Of a DNA stretch of 54,606 nt, positions 43,746-54,070 are shown one piece after another. The notes below the pieces were generated by a model that was given only the letters and a program-made list of their open reading frames with translations, searched no databases and was not told where the DNA came from. The position numbers were made by a program, and so were the translations under genes. Position 1 is the first letter of the stretch, and every line of letters starts with the position of its first letter. Source of the stretch: Caulobacter sp. (GTDB lineage: Bacteria > Pseudomonadota > Alphaproteobacteria > Caulobacterales > Caulobacteraceae); the NCBI GenBank assembly GCA_030678995.1, contig JAUXTQ010000025.1:1-54606 (forward strand). The letters run 5' to 3'.

Positions 43746-44486
43746 TCAAGCGCCGCAGGCGGGGCAGTCGGGGTCCGCGCCGATGCGCACCGTGCGGGTC
43801 TCCCCGGCCAGGGCGTCGTAGATCAGCAGCCGCCCGGCCAGCGGCTCGCCGGCGCCGGCGAGGATCTTGACCGCCTCCAGCGCCATCATCGACCCGATCA
43901 CCCCGCCCAGCGCCCCGATCACTCCGACGCTGACGCAGGTGTCGGCGTCCGGCGGGATTTCCGGCACCAGGCAGCGGTAGCAGGGCTTGCCGGCGAACAC
44001 CCCGACCTGGCCGGTCCAGCGGGCGATGGCCCCGCTGACCAGGGTCCGCCCTGTCGCCACGCAGGCGTCGGACACGGCGAAGCGGGTGGCGAAGTCATCT
44101 GTGCCGTCCAGCACCAGGTCGTAGCCGGCGACCAAGGCGGCGGCGTTGGCGGGGGTCACGGCCAGGGTGTGGGTCTCGACGGTGATCTCGGGGTTCAGCG
44201 CCGTCAGCCGCGCGGCGGTGACGGCGGTCTTGTCCGCGCCCACGTCGGCGGTGGCGTAGATTACCTGCCGCTGCAGGTTGGACAAGGCCACGGTGTCGGG
44301 GTCGGCGATGCTGATCCGCCCGACGCCGGCCGCCGCCAGGTAGAGGGCCGCCGGCGCCCCCAGCCCCCCGGCGCCGACCATCAGCACGCTGGCGGCCTTC
44401 AGCCGCTGCTGGCCCGGCCCGCCGATTTCGCGCAGCACCAGATGGCGGGCGTAGCGTTCGACCTCGGCCTGCGAGAAGCTCATCAT
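43746..44486 (-). CDS. moeB: MoeB/ThiF family adenylyltransferase
   Basis: A 246-residue E1-like enzyme that adenylates the C-terminal Gly of a sulfur-carrier protein, MoaD for molybdopterin or ThiS for thiamine. VLMVGAGGLGAPAALYLAAAG is the nucleotide-binding motif, LDGTDDFATRF the metal loop, and CYRC and CPAC the zinc cysteines. There is no rhodanese extension. MoeB is favoured by length and sequence, but ThiF cannot be excluded. Two adjacent ATGs give the start. Confidence 0.88.
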   Translation of the reverse strand: MMSFSQAEVERYARHLVLREIGGPGQQRLKAASVLMVGAGGLGAPAALYLAAAGVGRISIADPDTVALSNLQRQVIYATADVGADKTAVTAARLTALNPEITVETHTLAVTPANAAALVAGYDLVLDGTDDFATRFAVSDACVATGRTLVSGAIARWTGQVGVFAGKPCYRCLVPEIPPDADTCVSVGVIGALGGVIGSMMALEAVKILAGAGEPLAGRLLIYDALAGETRTVRIGADPDCPACGA

Positions 44487-44588
44487 CCCGTCCCGTGACT
44501 GTGCGGTGCGCGAGTCTTACCGCGATTTCATGCCCGCGGGGCAGTCGCTGGGCGTAGCCTTGCCGCGAAACCCGCGGGGGACCCTGAC

Positions 44589-45440
44589 ATGCGCCTGATC
44601 CTGGCCCTGACCGCCACCGCCGCGCTGGCCCTGCCGGTCGCCGCGGCGGTCGCGCCGGTCACGCCGGCCCCTGTCGTGGCCGCCGAACGGGCCTTCGCCG
44701 CCGACGGCGCGGCGCTCGGGTTCAAGCTGTCGTTCCTCAACCATTCGGCGCCCGACGCGATCGTCATCCAGCCCGAGCCGGTCAACGCCTGGGAGTCCCT
44801 GCGGGCGGCGCCGGACGGCAAGCCGGACGACCCGAAGCTGGAATGGTGGCCGACCTGGGCGGGCATTTCCGCCTCCGGCGACCTGGGCTTCACCACCGGA
44901 CCCTACAGCGTCGCCGGCAAGCGGCGCGGGCACTATTTCACCGTCTGGAAGCGGCAGCAGGACGGCCAGTGGAAATGGGTCTTCGACGGCGGGGTGGGCA
45001 GCGACCCCGCCGCCTCGCCGGGTCCGGACAGCACGCCGGGCTACCTGCCGGTCTCCACCGTGCGCGGAATGTACCCGGAATCCGCCTTCGCCCAGGTGCA
45101 GGCGGCCGAAGCGGCGCTGGCGGCGGACGCGACGGTCGACAGCCGGGCGGCCTATCGCAAGGTGCTGGCCTGCGACGGCCGGATCCAGGCCTCGCCGATG
45201 GCCCCGGCCACGGGCTGTTCGACCCACGGGCCTGAACTGGACTGGCGGGCGAAGGCGATCGCCTTTTCCCACATCGGCGGCAGCGCCTCCTCCGCCGGCG
45301 ACATGGCCTGGACCTACGGGACCGCGCGCTGGACGGCCGACGGCCGAGCCGTCAACGCCCACTATGTCCGCGTCTGGCAGCGACGAGCCGACGGCTGGAA
45401 GCTGGTGTTCGACGAGCTGCTGATCCCGCCGGCAAGCTAG
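44589..45440 (+). CDS. Exported protein with two NTF2/SnoaL-like segments
   Basis: A 283-residue protein with a signal peptide (MRLILALTATAALALPVAAA). Two similar segments follow: AERAFAADGAALGFKLSFL ... SASGDLGFTTGPYSVAG ... WKWVFDGG, and AEAALAADATVDSRAAYRKV ... SSAGDMAWTYGTARWTAD ... WKLVFDEL. This is the pattern of DUF4440/SnoaL-like domains in tandem. No catalytic function can be assigned. GGGGGA lies upstream of the ATG. Followed by a B-family palindromic element. Confidence 0.78.
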   Translation: MRLILALTATAALALPVAAAVAPVTPAPVVAAERAFAADGAALGFKLSFLNHSAPDAIVIQPEPVNAWESLRAAPDGKPDDPKLEWWPTWAGISASGDLGFTTGPYSVAGKRRGHYFTVWKRQQDGQWKWVFDGGVGSDPAASPGPDSTPGYLPVSTVRGMYPESAFAQVQAAEAALAADATVDSRAAYRKVLACDGRIQASPMAPATGCSTHGPELDWRAKAIAFSHIGGSASSAGDMAWTYGTARWTADGRAVNAHYVRVWQRRADGWKLVFDELLIPPAS

Positions 45441-45449
45441 ATCGCCTTA

Positions 45450-45608
45450 CCTCCCCCAATAGGGGGAGGGGGACCATGCGGAGCATGGTGGAGAGGGAGG
45501 AGCCGGTGGTTGTCATTTGAGCGTTGACGACCGGGACATCACGGCCGCCACCTGTGCTTCCCTCACCACCACCCTTCGGGTGGTCCCCCTCTCCCAAGTG
45601 GGAGAGGA
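45450..45608. repeat. MITE-like palindromic element B3
   Basis: About 160 bp with imperfect inverted ends (TCCCCCAATAGGGGGAGGGGGACC at the left, and GGTCCCCCTCTCCC then GGGAGAGGA at 45582-45608) and an internal CCATGC-GGA-GCATGG hairpin. The centre is not alike to B2/B4. It lies between the exported NTF2-like gene and the convergent alkyltransferase gene. Confidence 0.8.
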
Positions 45609-45614
45609 CGGCGA

Positions 45615-46511
45615 TTATCCCACCCTCGCCACCGCCTCCATCCCGAGCATCGCCGCCTTGCGGCCGAGGCCCCAGTGATACCCCGTCAACCGCCCGTCGC
45701 GGGCGATCACCCGGTGGCAGGGGATCAGCAGGCTGACCGGATTGGCCCCGATCGCCGCGCCGGTGGCCTGGTAGGCCTTCGGCTTGCCGGCCCAGCGGGC
45801 CACGTCGCCGTAGGTGGCCGTGGCCCCGGCGGGGATGCGCAGCAGGGCCTTCCAGACCTGGATGTGGAACGGCGAGCCGATCAGGACCACCGGCAGGGGT
45901 CCCGCGCCCTCGCCAAGGGCCCTGACGGCCATGTCGCGGGCGGTCTCGTCATCGCGGACCCAGTCGGCGGCCGGGAAGCGGCGGTGCATGTCGGCGAAGG
46001 CGGCGTCCTCGCCGGCCTCGTCGACGAAGCCCAGGCCGGCCAGACCGCGCGGGGCGACGGCGAACAGGCCCGTGCCGAACGGCGTGGGCGCCAGGCCCCA
46101 GCGCAGGGTCAGACCCTCGCCGCGACGGCGCGCCTCCCCCGGCGTGACGGCTTCCTGGGCGATGAACAGGTCGTGCAGCCGAGAGGGGCCGGAAAGGCCG
46201 GTGTCCAGGGCCGCGTCGAGGACGCTGGCGCCCTCTTCCAGCAGGGTGCGGGCCTCGGCGTGGGCGATGGAGGCGACAAAGGCCTTGGGGCTGACGCCGG
46301 CCCAGCGGGTGAACACCCGCTGAAAGTGGAATGGCGAGAGGCCGACCGCGTCGGCGGCCTCGTCCAGCGACGGGTGTTCCCGCCAGTTGTCGGCCAGCCA
46401 GGCCAGGGCGCGGGCCATGCGATCATAGTCGCGGGCGCGCTCTTCGAGTTGCACGATGACGCCGGAGGCCGGCGCCGGGGCGGAGCGGGTGGGGGTCATG
46501 TCGTATGCCAT
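45615..46511 (-). CDS. AraC-type HTH fused to methylated-DNA cysteine methyltransferase
   Basis: A 298-residue two-domain protein. Residues about 25-135 form an AraC-type DNA-binding domain (SLDEAADAVGLSPFHFQRVF). Residues about 140-295 are an O6-alkylguanine alkyltransferase with IPCHRVIARDGRLTGYHWG, the acceptor-cysteine motif. The N-terminal methylphosphotriester domain (Ada Cys38) is absent, so it cannot be activated in the classical Ada way. Start ATG at 46511. Confidence 0.9.
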   Translation of the reverse strand: MAYDMTPTRSAPAPASGVIVQLEERARDYDRMARALAWLADNWREHPSLDEAADAVGLSPFHFQRVFTRWAGVSPKAFVASIAHAEARTLLEEGASVLDAALDTGLSGPSRLHDLFIAQEAVTPGEARRRGEGLTLRWGLAPTPFGTGLFAVAPRGLAGLGFVDEAGEDAAFADMHRRFPAADWVRDDETARDMAVRALGEGAGPLPVVLIGSPFHIQVWKALLRIPAGATATYGDVARWAGKPKAYQATGAAIGANPVSLLIPCHRVIARDGRLTGYHWGLGRKAAMLGMEAVARVG

Positions 46512-46618
46512 GCGCCGAAGGTAGGCGGGGCGAACCGCGAAATCCGCCCGCTTCTTGCGGCCCGCGAAAATATAGTTCGGCCAGCTTAGCGCGCCGCCCC
46601 GCCTTGGCGAACAGGGCG

Positions 46619-47314
46619 ATGCGCTCCATCCTTCCGGCGATGAAAAAGCCCGCCGCGAGAAAGCGCCTGTCGCCGAAGGAAAAGGTCCGCGTCGGCGAGC
46701 TGTTCGACCGGTTCGCCACCCTGTCGGACGATCCGCGCACGGAACTGGCTTTCCAGGACCCCTTTACCCTGGTGGTCGCCGTCGCCCTGTCGGCCCAGGC
46801 GACCGACGTTCAGGTCAACAAGGCCACGGCGAAGCTGTTTCCGGTGGCCAGCACGCCGGAAGCCATGCTGGCGCTCGGCGAGGCGGGGCTGGTCCCCTAC
46901 GTGAATTCCATCGGCCTGTTCCGCAACAAGGCGAAGAACGTCATCGCCCTGTCGCGGATCGTGCTGGAGAAGCACGGCGGCCAGACGCCGCTCAACCGCG
47001 CCGACCTGGAAGCCCTGCCCGGAGTCGGCCGCAAGACCGCCAGCGTGGTGCTCAACGAGCTGGGCATCGAGCCGGCCATCGCCGTTGACACCCATGTGTT
47101 CCGCGTCTCCCACCGGCTGAAACTGTCGGACGGCAAGACCCCGGACAAGGTCGAGGCCGACCTGATGGCCATCGTGCCGGAGCCTTACCTGACGAGAGCC
47201 CACCACTGGCTGATCCTGCACGGCCGCTACACCTGCCTGGCGCGCAAGCCGAAGTGCGGCGAATGCCAGGTGCGCGACCTGTGTCCGTCGCGGGAACTGT
47301 TCGTGGGGGGATAG
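46619..47314 (+). CDS. nth: Endonuclease III
   Basis: DNA glycosylase/AP lyase for oxidised pyrimidines. LPGVGRKTASVVLNELG is the helix-hairpin-helix with catalytic Lys, AVDTHVFRVS holds the Asp, and CLARKPKCGECQVRDLC is the C-x6-C-x2-C-x5-C [4Fe-4S] site. Two in-frame ATGs are possible: 46619, giving 231 residues, and 46640, giving 224. Neither has a strong ribosome site; I list the longer. Divergent from the alkyltransferase gene, so the two DNA-repair genes share a 107-bp upstream region. Confidence 0.93.
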   Translation: MRSILPAMKKPAARKRLSPKEKVRVGELFDRFATLSDDPRTELAFQDPFTLVVAVALSAQATDVQVNKATAKLFPVASTPEAMLALGEAGLVPYVNSIGLFRNKAKNVIALSRIVLEKHGGQTPLNRADLEALPGVGRKTASVVLNELGIEPAIAVDTHVFRVSHRLKLSDGKTPDKVEADLMAIVPEPYLTRAHHWLILHGRYTCLARKPKCGECQVRDLCPSRELFVGG

Positions 47315-47347
47315 AAACAGCAGACCGAAGGCGGCGGGCGTCCCCGC

Positions 47348-48475
47348 TCAGAGGCTGGCGTAGGCCGCCTCGATCAGGCGCGTGGAGCGTGGGTCGCCGA
47401 TCAGATGGACGTCCTGGCGGTTCATCACATAGGCGCCGGCCACGCGACGCTCGGGATCGGCGAAGGCGCAGCTGCCGCCCCAGCCGGAGTGGCCGATGGT
47501 GGCCTCGCCAGGGCCGAAGAAGTGGTTCGGAACGTTGCGCATGAAGCCGGCGGCCCAGCTGAGCTCGAACGGCAGGACCAGGTCCTGGCCGCGGATGCGC
47601 TCGCGGCTGGCCTCGATCACGGTGGCCGGCGACAGGATATGCACGCCATCGATCTCGCCGCCCGTGGCCAGGGCGCCCATGAACCGGGCCAGGGCCCGCG
47701 CCGTGGCGTGGCCGTTGGCCGACGGGATCTCGATCCGCCGCCAGTCAGCGGAGCCCCGGCCGCTGGGCGCGGACCAGGGCGACAGGAAGGCGGCCCTCTT
47801 CGGGTCGGTGACCTCGCCGAAAACCGGCATGGCCGAGGGCGGCTTGAGGTCGGCGCAGCGGCCGTGTTCGCTGTCGGGCAGGCCGATCCACAGGTCCAGG
47901 CCGGCCGGTCCGGCGATATCCTCGCGCAGGGCGGTTCCCAGCGAGCGGCCATCGATGCGGCGGAACAGCTCGCCGACCAGATAGCCGATGGTCAGGGCGT
48001 GATAGCCGCTGGCCGAGCCGACCGGCCACATCGGCGCCCTGGCCGCCAGCATCGCGGCGATGACCGGCGGATCGTACCAGAGGGTCGGGTCGATCGGCTC
48101 GACGAAGCCGGGCAGGCCGGCCTGGTGCGAGATCATCTGCTCGACGGTGACCGCGCCCTTGCCCTCGGCCGCGAACTCGGGCCAGACCTCGGCGACCGGC
48201 TGATCCCAGCGCAGGCGCGCCTGTTCGACCAGCCGGGCGATCATCGTCGAGGCGACGGCCTTGGTCGTCGAATAGACCGGCGTCAGGGTGCGGTCGTCGA
48301 ACGGCGTGGTCAGCTTGCGATCGGCCCAGCCCGCCCACAGATCGACGACGATCTCTCCGTCCACGGACAGGGCGAACCGCGCGCCCAGCTCGTGGCCGCC
48401 CTCGAAATTGGCGGCGAAGGCGTTCTGGACGGCGGCGAAGCGGGGCTCGCAATGGCCGTGGATGTCGATGCTCAC
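47348..48475 (-). CDS. Serine hydrolase, class C beta-lactamase/EstB family
   Basis: A 375-residue penicillin-binding-protein-like esterase. YSTTKAVASTM carries the Ser-x-x-Lys motif, SGYHALT the Tyr, and IGHSGWGG the H-x-G. There is no signal peptide, so it is cytoplasmic and probably an esterase, not a beta-lactamase. Start GTG at 48475 overlaps the pdxY stop in a GTGA, indicating translational coupling. The longer open frame upstream is antisense noise. Confidence 0.88.
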   Translation of the reverse strand: MSIDIHGHCEPRFAAVQNAFAANFEGGHELGARFALSVDGEIVVDLWAGWADRKLTTPFDDRTLTPVYSTTKAVASTMIARLVEQARLRWDQPVAEVWPEFAAEGKGAVTVEQMISHQAGLPGFVEPIDPTLWYDPPVIAAMLAARAPMWPVGSASGYHALTIGYLVGELFRRIDGRSLGTALREDIAGPAGLDLWIGLPDSEHGRCADLKPPSAMPVFGEVTDPKRAAFLSPWSAPSGRGSADWRRIEIPSANGHATARALARFMGALATGGEIDGVHILSPATVIEASRERIRGQDLVLPFELSWAAGFMRNVPNHFFGPGEATIGHSGWGGSCAFADPERRVAGAYVMNRQDVHLIGDPRSTRLIEAAYASL

Positions 48476-49323
48476 GCCAGCCTCTCGATGCGGACGGTGG
48501 GACTGGCCTGTTTGATGCGCGCGCCCATGGCCACGATCGGCAGCTCGGGCGAGGCCCAGATGCCGGCCGAGGCGATGGTCTCGGCCAGGCCGCCGACGGC
48601 GCGGGCCAGCCCGTAGGACGGGGTCTGCCCCTCCAGCAGGGCGGCGGCGAACAGGGCGGTCAGCAGGTCGCCCGTGCCGCTGGGCACGGCCTCGCCGGCC
48701 TTCTGGTGCGCGGCCAGCCAGGCTTCGCGCTTGTCGGCATAGACCACGCCGATCTCGCCGCCGCGGATGACGGAGGACACCAGCACCGCCTTGCCGGTCA
48801 GACGGGCGGCGCGGACCGCGGCTTCGGGGCTGCGGGCGTCGGCGCCGGTGATGCGCTGCAGCTCCCAACTGTTCGGCGCGACCAGATCGGCCTTGGGGAT
48901 CAGATGGTCGATCACCGCCTGGGCGACCTCGGCGGGCACGAACAGGCCCTTGCCGGAATCGCCGATCACCGGATCGACGACGATCATCGGCTTGCGGGCG
49001 AAGGCGCCGTCGCGGGGCGCGGCCTTGACCGCGTCGATCGCCCGGGCGGCGGCCTTGACCTGTTCGACGCTGGCGAAATAGCCGGTCAGGACCAGGTCGG
49101 TCATGCCGAACAGGCCGTTGGCCTCGACCCCGTCGAGCATCCCCTCGAAGGCCTCGATCGGCACCTGCGCCCCGCCGGGGGCGCCCCAGCCGGGATGGCG
49201 ACCGTAGAGCACGGTGGGAATGACCACCGGATCAATCTTGAACTGGGTCAAGGCCAGCGCCTGGGCGGAACCGCCCACGCGGCTCCCGGCGACGTGGCTC
49301 GACATGATGAGGGCCATGGGCAT
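48472..49323 (-). CDS. pdxY: Pyridoxal kinase
   Basis: PfkB/ribokinase-type kinase that phosphorylates pyridoxal to PLP in the salvage route, 283 residues. LIMSSHVAGSRVGGSAQALAL is the N-terminal block (SxVAxG), TDLVLTGYFASVEQV the PdxY sequence, VVDPVIGDSGKGLFV the phosphate site and PSGTGDLLTALFAAALL the catalytic GTGD motif. Start ATG at 49323 or 49317. Its stop overlaps the serine hydrolase start. Confidence 0.92.
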   Translation of the reverse strand: MPMALIMSSHVAGSRVGGSAQALALTQFKIDPVVIPTVLYGRHPGWGAPGGAQVPIEAFEGMLDGVEANGLFGMTDLVLTGYFASVEQVKAAARAIDAVKAAPRDGAFARKPMIVVDPVIGDSGKGLFVPAEVAQAVIDHLIPKADLVAPNSWELQRITGADARSPEAAVRAARLTGKAVLVSSVIRGGEIGVVYADKREAWLAAHQKAGEAVPSGTGDLLTALFAAALLEGQTPSYGLARAVGGLAETIASAGIWASPELPIVAMGARIKQASPTVRIERLA

Positions 49324-49371
49324 GCCCCCGGGATTAGCGGAGGCGGCGCGGGTTGGGTAGCCCCATCACTC

Positions 49372-49531
49372 ATCCTCCCCAACGCAGTTGGGGAGGGGGA
49401 CCGCCGGAGGCGGTGGAGGGGCGGCGCAGGCCACGCCGGAAAGACCTGAATTCAGGATCTGGCCCCTCGCGTCCGCGCAGACCCCTCCACCATCCTTCGG
49501 ATGGTCCCCCTCCCCGCGATGCGGGGAGGAT
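49372..49531. repeat. MITE-like palindromic element B4
   Basis: About 160 bp with inverted ends of about 30 bp (49372-49402 and 49503-49531; ATCCTCCCC and GGGGAGGAT outer parts). Contains the reverse complement of an 18-base centre shared with B2 (49436-49453). Lies between pdxY and ahcY, both on the minus strand. Confidence 0.87.
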
Positions 49532-49539
49532 TGGTCAGA

Positions 49540-50931
<1,392 letters not shown>

Positions 50932-50960
50932 GGGGACTCCTGTCCAGACGTCTGGCGCGC

Positions 50961-50989
50961 TCTATAGCGGTCGCGCGGCCTGATCGCAA
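50961..50989 (-). promoter_or_regulatory. ahcY promoter
   Basis: On the minus strand TTGCGA (50984-50989), 17 nt, TATAGA (50961-50966). The predicted transcript start falls in or beside the perfect 12-bp palindrome CCAGACGTCTGG (50944-50955). The -35 box touches the ahcY inverted repeat. Confidence 0.65.
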
Positions 50990-51012
50990 TAAAGATATAA
51001 GGATATCTTTAT
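50989..51012. promoter_or_regulatory. Operator-like inverted repeat upstream of ahcY
   Basis: ATAAAGATAT (50989-50998), AAGG, ATATCTTTAT (51003-51012): perfect 10-bp half-sites, strikingly AT-rich against the background. From memory, AT-rich ATATC-type palindromes before methionine-cycle genes are sites of ArsR-type (SahR-like) regulators; the assignment here is inference. The distal arm overlaps the CYTH gene's TAA stop. Confidence 0.65.
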
Positions 51013-51593
51013 GTCCCAGCGAGAAGTCGAAAGCCCCGCCCCGCCTTGGTGATCGCGCCGGGGGTCAGCCTGACATGCTCGCCAAGCCGGGCGGCGAGCC
51101 GGCCAAGCGCCTCCGCCGGCCCCGACAACAGCTCCAGCTCCAGCTCGAAAATGGCCTCCCGGCGGCCGGCCGCCTCGACCATGCCGTCGTCCAGGGCGAT
51201 CTCGATGCGGGCTTCCCCCTCCTCGACCACGCGGACCGTGCGGCGGATGGTGACCGTGAACTTCGCCTCCAGCACCGCGCCCGGCGGCAGGGCCGCCGGC
51301 GTCCCGGCCAGCAGGGCCTGATCGGGGACATCGGTCGCCACCGGCCATTCCCACTCGTCGCGGCCGCCGTCCTCGCCGAGGGCCGACTTGAGCGTCTGGA
51401 TGCGCCGCTCGCCGGTCCGCCGGACCCGCAGGCCAAAGCCGCCCCGGCCGAGCCGGCCGTCGGCGGTGTCGTAATAGACGGCGACCATGTCCTTCACGGC
51501 CGTCTCGCCCGGCGGCAGGGCGGCCAGCAACGCCTCGGCGTCCTCCCGCGCCAGCAGGAACTTCAGCTCGATCTCGCGGGCGGGAGCGGTCAT
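51009..51593 (-). CDS. CYTH domain protein
   Basis: A 194-residue protein beginning with REIELKFLL, the E-x-E-x-K signature of CYTH domains, with YYDTADGRL and [15 protein letters not shown] following. Such domains bind triphosphates and divalent metals; members include thiamine triphosphatase and inorganic triphosphatase. No CHAD domain is attached. The ATG at 51593 is chosen for AGGGA upstream; two earlier ATGs are in frame. Divergent from bioB. Confidence 0.85.
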   Translation of the reverse strand: MTAPAREIELKFLLAREDAEALLAALPPGETAVKDMVAVYYDTADGRLGRGGFGLRVRRTGERRIQTLKSALGEDGGRDEWEWPVATDVPDQALLAGTPAALPPGAVLEAKFTVTIRRTVRVVEEGEARIEIALDDGMVEAAGRREAIFELELELLSGPAEALGRLAARLGEHVRLTPGAITKAGRGFRLLAGT

Positions 51594-51677
51594 GGACTGT
51601 CCCTGCATCCTCATTCCGGGGTGTGCAAGCGCGGCAGGTTGGCTAGAAGGCTCGCAGCCAGACCGGAGTTCTCCCAG

Positions 51678-52733
51678 ATGAATGCCCCCGTGCGCTTCGC
51701 CGATCCCGCCCAGCCGCGCCATGACTGGACGCGCGAGGAGATCGAGGCGCTGTTCGATCTGCCGTTCACCGAATTGGTGTTCCAGGCCGCCAGCGTGCAC
51801 CGGCGCTGGTTCGACCCGACCGAGCTGCAGCTGTCGCAGCTGCTGTCGGTCAAGACCGGCGGCTGCGCGGAGAACTGCGGCTACTGCAGCCAGTCGGCCT
51901 TCTTCAAGACCGGCCTCAAGGGCGAGAAGCTGATGGCGCTGGATGAGGTGCTGGCCGCGGCCAGGGCGGCCCAGGGCGGCGGGGCGCAGCGCTTCTGCAT
52001 GGGCGCCGCCTGGCGCGACCTGAAGGACCGCGACCTGCCGCGCGTGGCCGAGATGATCACCGGGGTGAAGGCGCTGGGTCTGGAGACCTGCGTGACCTTG
52101 GGCATGCTCAAGGCCGAGCAGGCCGTGGCCCTGAAGGACGCCGGCCTCGACTACTACAACCACAACCTCGACACCTCGCCGGAGTACTACGACCAGGTCG
52201 TCACCACCCGGACCTACGACGACCGGCTGGACACCCTGCAGCATGTGCGCGACGCGGGCATCTCGACCTGCTGCGGCGGCATCGTCGGCATGGGCGAGAG
52301 CCGGATCGACCGCGCCAGCTTTCTGCATCAGCTGGCCACCCTGCCGGTCCACCCCGACAGCCTGCCGGTCAACGCCCTGGCGCCCATCCCCGGCACGCCG
52401 CTGGGCGACAAAATGTTGGCCGAGGGTCAGATCGACGGCATCGAGTTCGTGCGCACCGTGGCCGTGGCCCGGCTGGTCTGCCCCAAATCCATGGTCCGCC
52501 TGTCGGCCGGCCGCGACGCCATGAGCCGCGAGACCCAGGCCCTGTGCTTCCTCGCCGGGGCCAACTCGATCTTCATCGGCGGCAAGCTGCTGACCACGCC
52601 GCTGCCCGGACAGGACGAGGACAGCCTGCTGCTGAAGGACCTGGGGATGCGGCCGATGGGGGTCGAAGGGGGATCCGCGCCGCGGGTCCATGTCCCCTCC
52701 AGCGACGCGGAACGTGGCGGCGCGCCGTTCTGA
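51678..52733 (+). CDS. bioB: Biotin synthase
   Basis: Radical SAM enzyme that inserts sulfur into dethiobiotin, 351 residues. [16 protein letters not shown] carries the C-x3-C-x2-C cluster site, [13 protein letters not shown] and GGIVGMGE are BioB blocks, and the C-terminus has [15 protein letters not shown]. The ATG at 51678 (MNAPVRF) fits the family. No other bio genes are nearby. Confidence 0.96.
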   Translation: MNAPVRFADPAQPRHDWTREEIEALFDLPFTELVFQAASVHRRWFDPTELQLSQLLSVKTGGCAENCGYCSQSAFFKTGLKGEKLMALDEVLAAARAAQGGGAQRFCMGAAWRDLKDRDLPRVAEMITGVKALGLETCVTLGMLKAEQAVALKDAGLDYYNHNLDTSPEYYDQVVTTRTYDDRLDTLQHVRDAGISTCCGGIVGMGESRIDRASFLHQLATLPVHPDSLPVNALAPIPGTPLGDKMLAEGQIDGIEFVRTVAVARLVCPKSMVRLSAGRDAMSRETQALCFLAGANSIFIGGKLLTTPLPGQDEDSLLLKDLGMRPMGVEGGSAPRVHVPSSDAERGGAPF

Positions 52734-52814
52734 GCCGTCCGTGCATCTGGCTGCTGCTGAAACCGGGCGCGGATCGCCCCATTTCCGCCTAGGATCGGGG
52801 CGAAGGAACCAGCC

Positions 52815-53336
52815 ATGATCCGCACGTTCGCCACCGTCGCGCTGCTCGCCCTGACCCTCGCCGGCTGCGCCACCGCCAGCCGGTTCGACGCGGCCGGGGA
52901 CGTGCACAGCCTGCTGGTCGCCATCCGCGACAACGACCGGGCCGAATTCGACCGCTACGTCGATCGCAAGGCGCTGAAGGCCTCGCTCGAGGGCCGGCTG
53001 ATGCGCGAGACCAGCCGCGCCGACATGGACGACGGCGCCCGCGCCGTGGCCGCCCTGCTGGCGCCGAGCCTGGCCGACGTCGCCGTCGAGGCCCTGATCC
53101 GGCCGGAAGTGTTCCGCGCCGCGGCCCGCTACTATGGCTATACCCCCGACAAGCCGCTGCCCGACCGGCTGGCGATCGGCGGGTCGCTGAAATACCTCGA
53201 CGACGGCCGGGTCTGCGCGACGAAGAAGAAGAACGGGCCCTGCCTGCTGGTGTTCACCAACGTCGAGGGAACCTGGAAGCTGTCGGGCTTCGAGGGCGAC
53301 CTCTCCGACCTGCGCGGCAAGCGCAGGATTCCCTGA
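52815..53336 (+). CDS. DUF2939-like lipoprotein
   Basis: A 173-residue protein with a lipoprotein signal ending TLAGCAT (Cys at about 18). The rest (LLVAIRDNDRAEFDRYVDRKALKASL, and VCATKKKNGPCLLVFTNVEGTWKLSGFE) fits, to my memory, the DUF2939 family of unknown function. The next exported protein begins 9 bp after the stop. Confidence 0.75.
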   Translation: MIRTFATVALLALTLAGCATASRFDAAGDVHSLLVAIRDNDRAEFDRYVDRKALKASLEGRLMRETSRADMDDGARAVAALLAPSLADVAVEALIRPEVFRAAARYYGYTPDKPLPDRLAIGGSLKYLDDGRVCATKKKNGPCLLVFTNVEGTWKLSGFEGDLSDLRGKRRIP

Positions 53337-53345
53337 AGGCTCCCG

Positions 53346-53912
53346 ATGCTCCGCCCCCTCGCCACCGCCACCCTGGCGGCCCTGGTCCTGTCCGCCGCCG
53401 CCGCGCCCGCCTGGGCCGCCCAGAAGCGGATGGTGTCCTATGACTCGGCCTCGCCGGCGGCCAAACGGCTGACCGGGGCCGGCCTGACTTTTGTCTTCAC
53501 CAAGTCCTTCTTCCGCACGCGGGTGCTGGCCGTGCGCGCCACGGCCGTGCCGGTGGGCGTCGTGCCCCACCCGTCGAGCGACGGGGCGACCAACCGCAAG
53601 CTCGACGCCCTGATGGGCGCCGACGCCGGGAACGGGACCCTCTACGAGATCGATCCCAAGGCCGCCGAGGGCAAGGTGATGATCCAGGCCTTCTGCCCCG
53701 GCTCGAAGACCGGCTGGCTGTCGATCGGAACCATCGCCCCGCACCGCGACCTGCGCGTCCACGCCTTCGGCGACGACCCGACGACAGGCGAGCCCAGGCT
53801 GTGCGCGACGATGGATTTCACCTTCCGCGGCGAATGGCGCATGCCCGGCCCGATCAACGACGGCGTCACCGACCGCGTGTTCCGCCCCGACTACGGCAAG
53901 CCGGGGTCGTAA
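53346..53912 (+). CDS. Small exported protein of unknown function
   Basis: A 188-residue protein with a signal peptide (MLRPLATATLAALVLSAAAA, then PAWAA). No recognised domain; two cysteines (QAFCPGSK and PRLCATMD) may form a disulfide. It starts 9 bp after the DUF2939-like gene, probably the same transcript. Followed by element B5. Confidence 0.65.
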   Translation: MLRPLATATLAALVLSAAAAPAWAAQKRMVSYDSASPAAKRLTGAGLTFVFTKSFFRTRVLAVRATAVPVGVVPHPSSDGATNRKLDALMGADAGNGTLYEIDPKAAEGKVMIQAFCPGSKTGWLSIGTIAPHRDLRVHAFGDDPTTGEPRLCATMDFTFRGEWRMPGPINDGVTDRVFRPDYGKPGS

Positions 53913-53921
53913 CACCCGTTT

Positions 53922-54060
53922 CCCTCCCCTTCATGGGGAGGGTGGACGGACGAAGTCCGGACGGGTGGGGAAGCCGCCCGTCAATCGGACGCCACGCGAC
54001 CAATCTCCACTTCCCCACCCTGTCGGCTTCGCCGACTATCCCTCCCCATGAAGGGGAGGG
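53922..54060. repeat. MITE-like palindromic element B5
   Basis: A 139-bp element with exact 21-bp inverted ends (53922-53942 and 54040-54060). Shares the GTCGGC-TTC-GCCGAC hairpin with B1. Its right end (GGGAGGG) lies 10 bp before the ATG of the next gene and may act as its ribosome-binding site. Confidence 0.87.
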
Positions 54061-54070
54061 ATCAGGACAC

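Noticed and set aside
47348..48475. Antibiotic-resistance beta-lactamase
   Set aside because: No signal peptide, and the motifs match the EstB-type esterase branch of the fold; coupled to pdxY.
51009..53915. A 968-codon minus-strand open frame running through bioB and the exported-protein genes
   Set aside because: Only its last 194 codons (CYTH domain) are real; the rest is antisense of bioB, the DUF2939-like gene and the next exported-protein gene.
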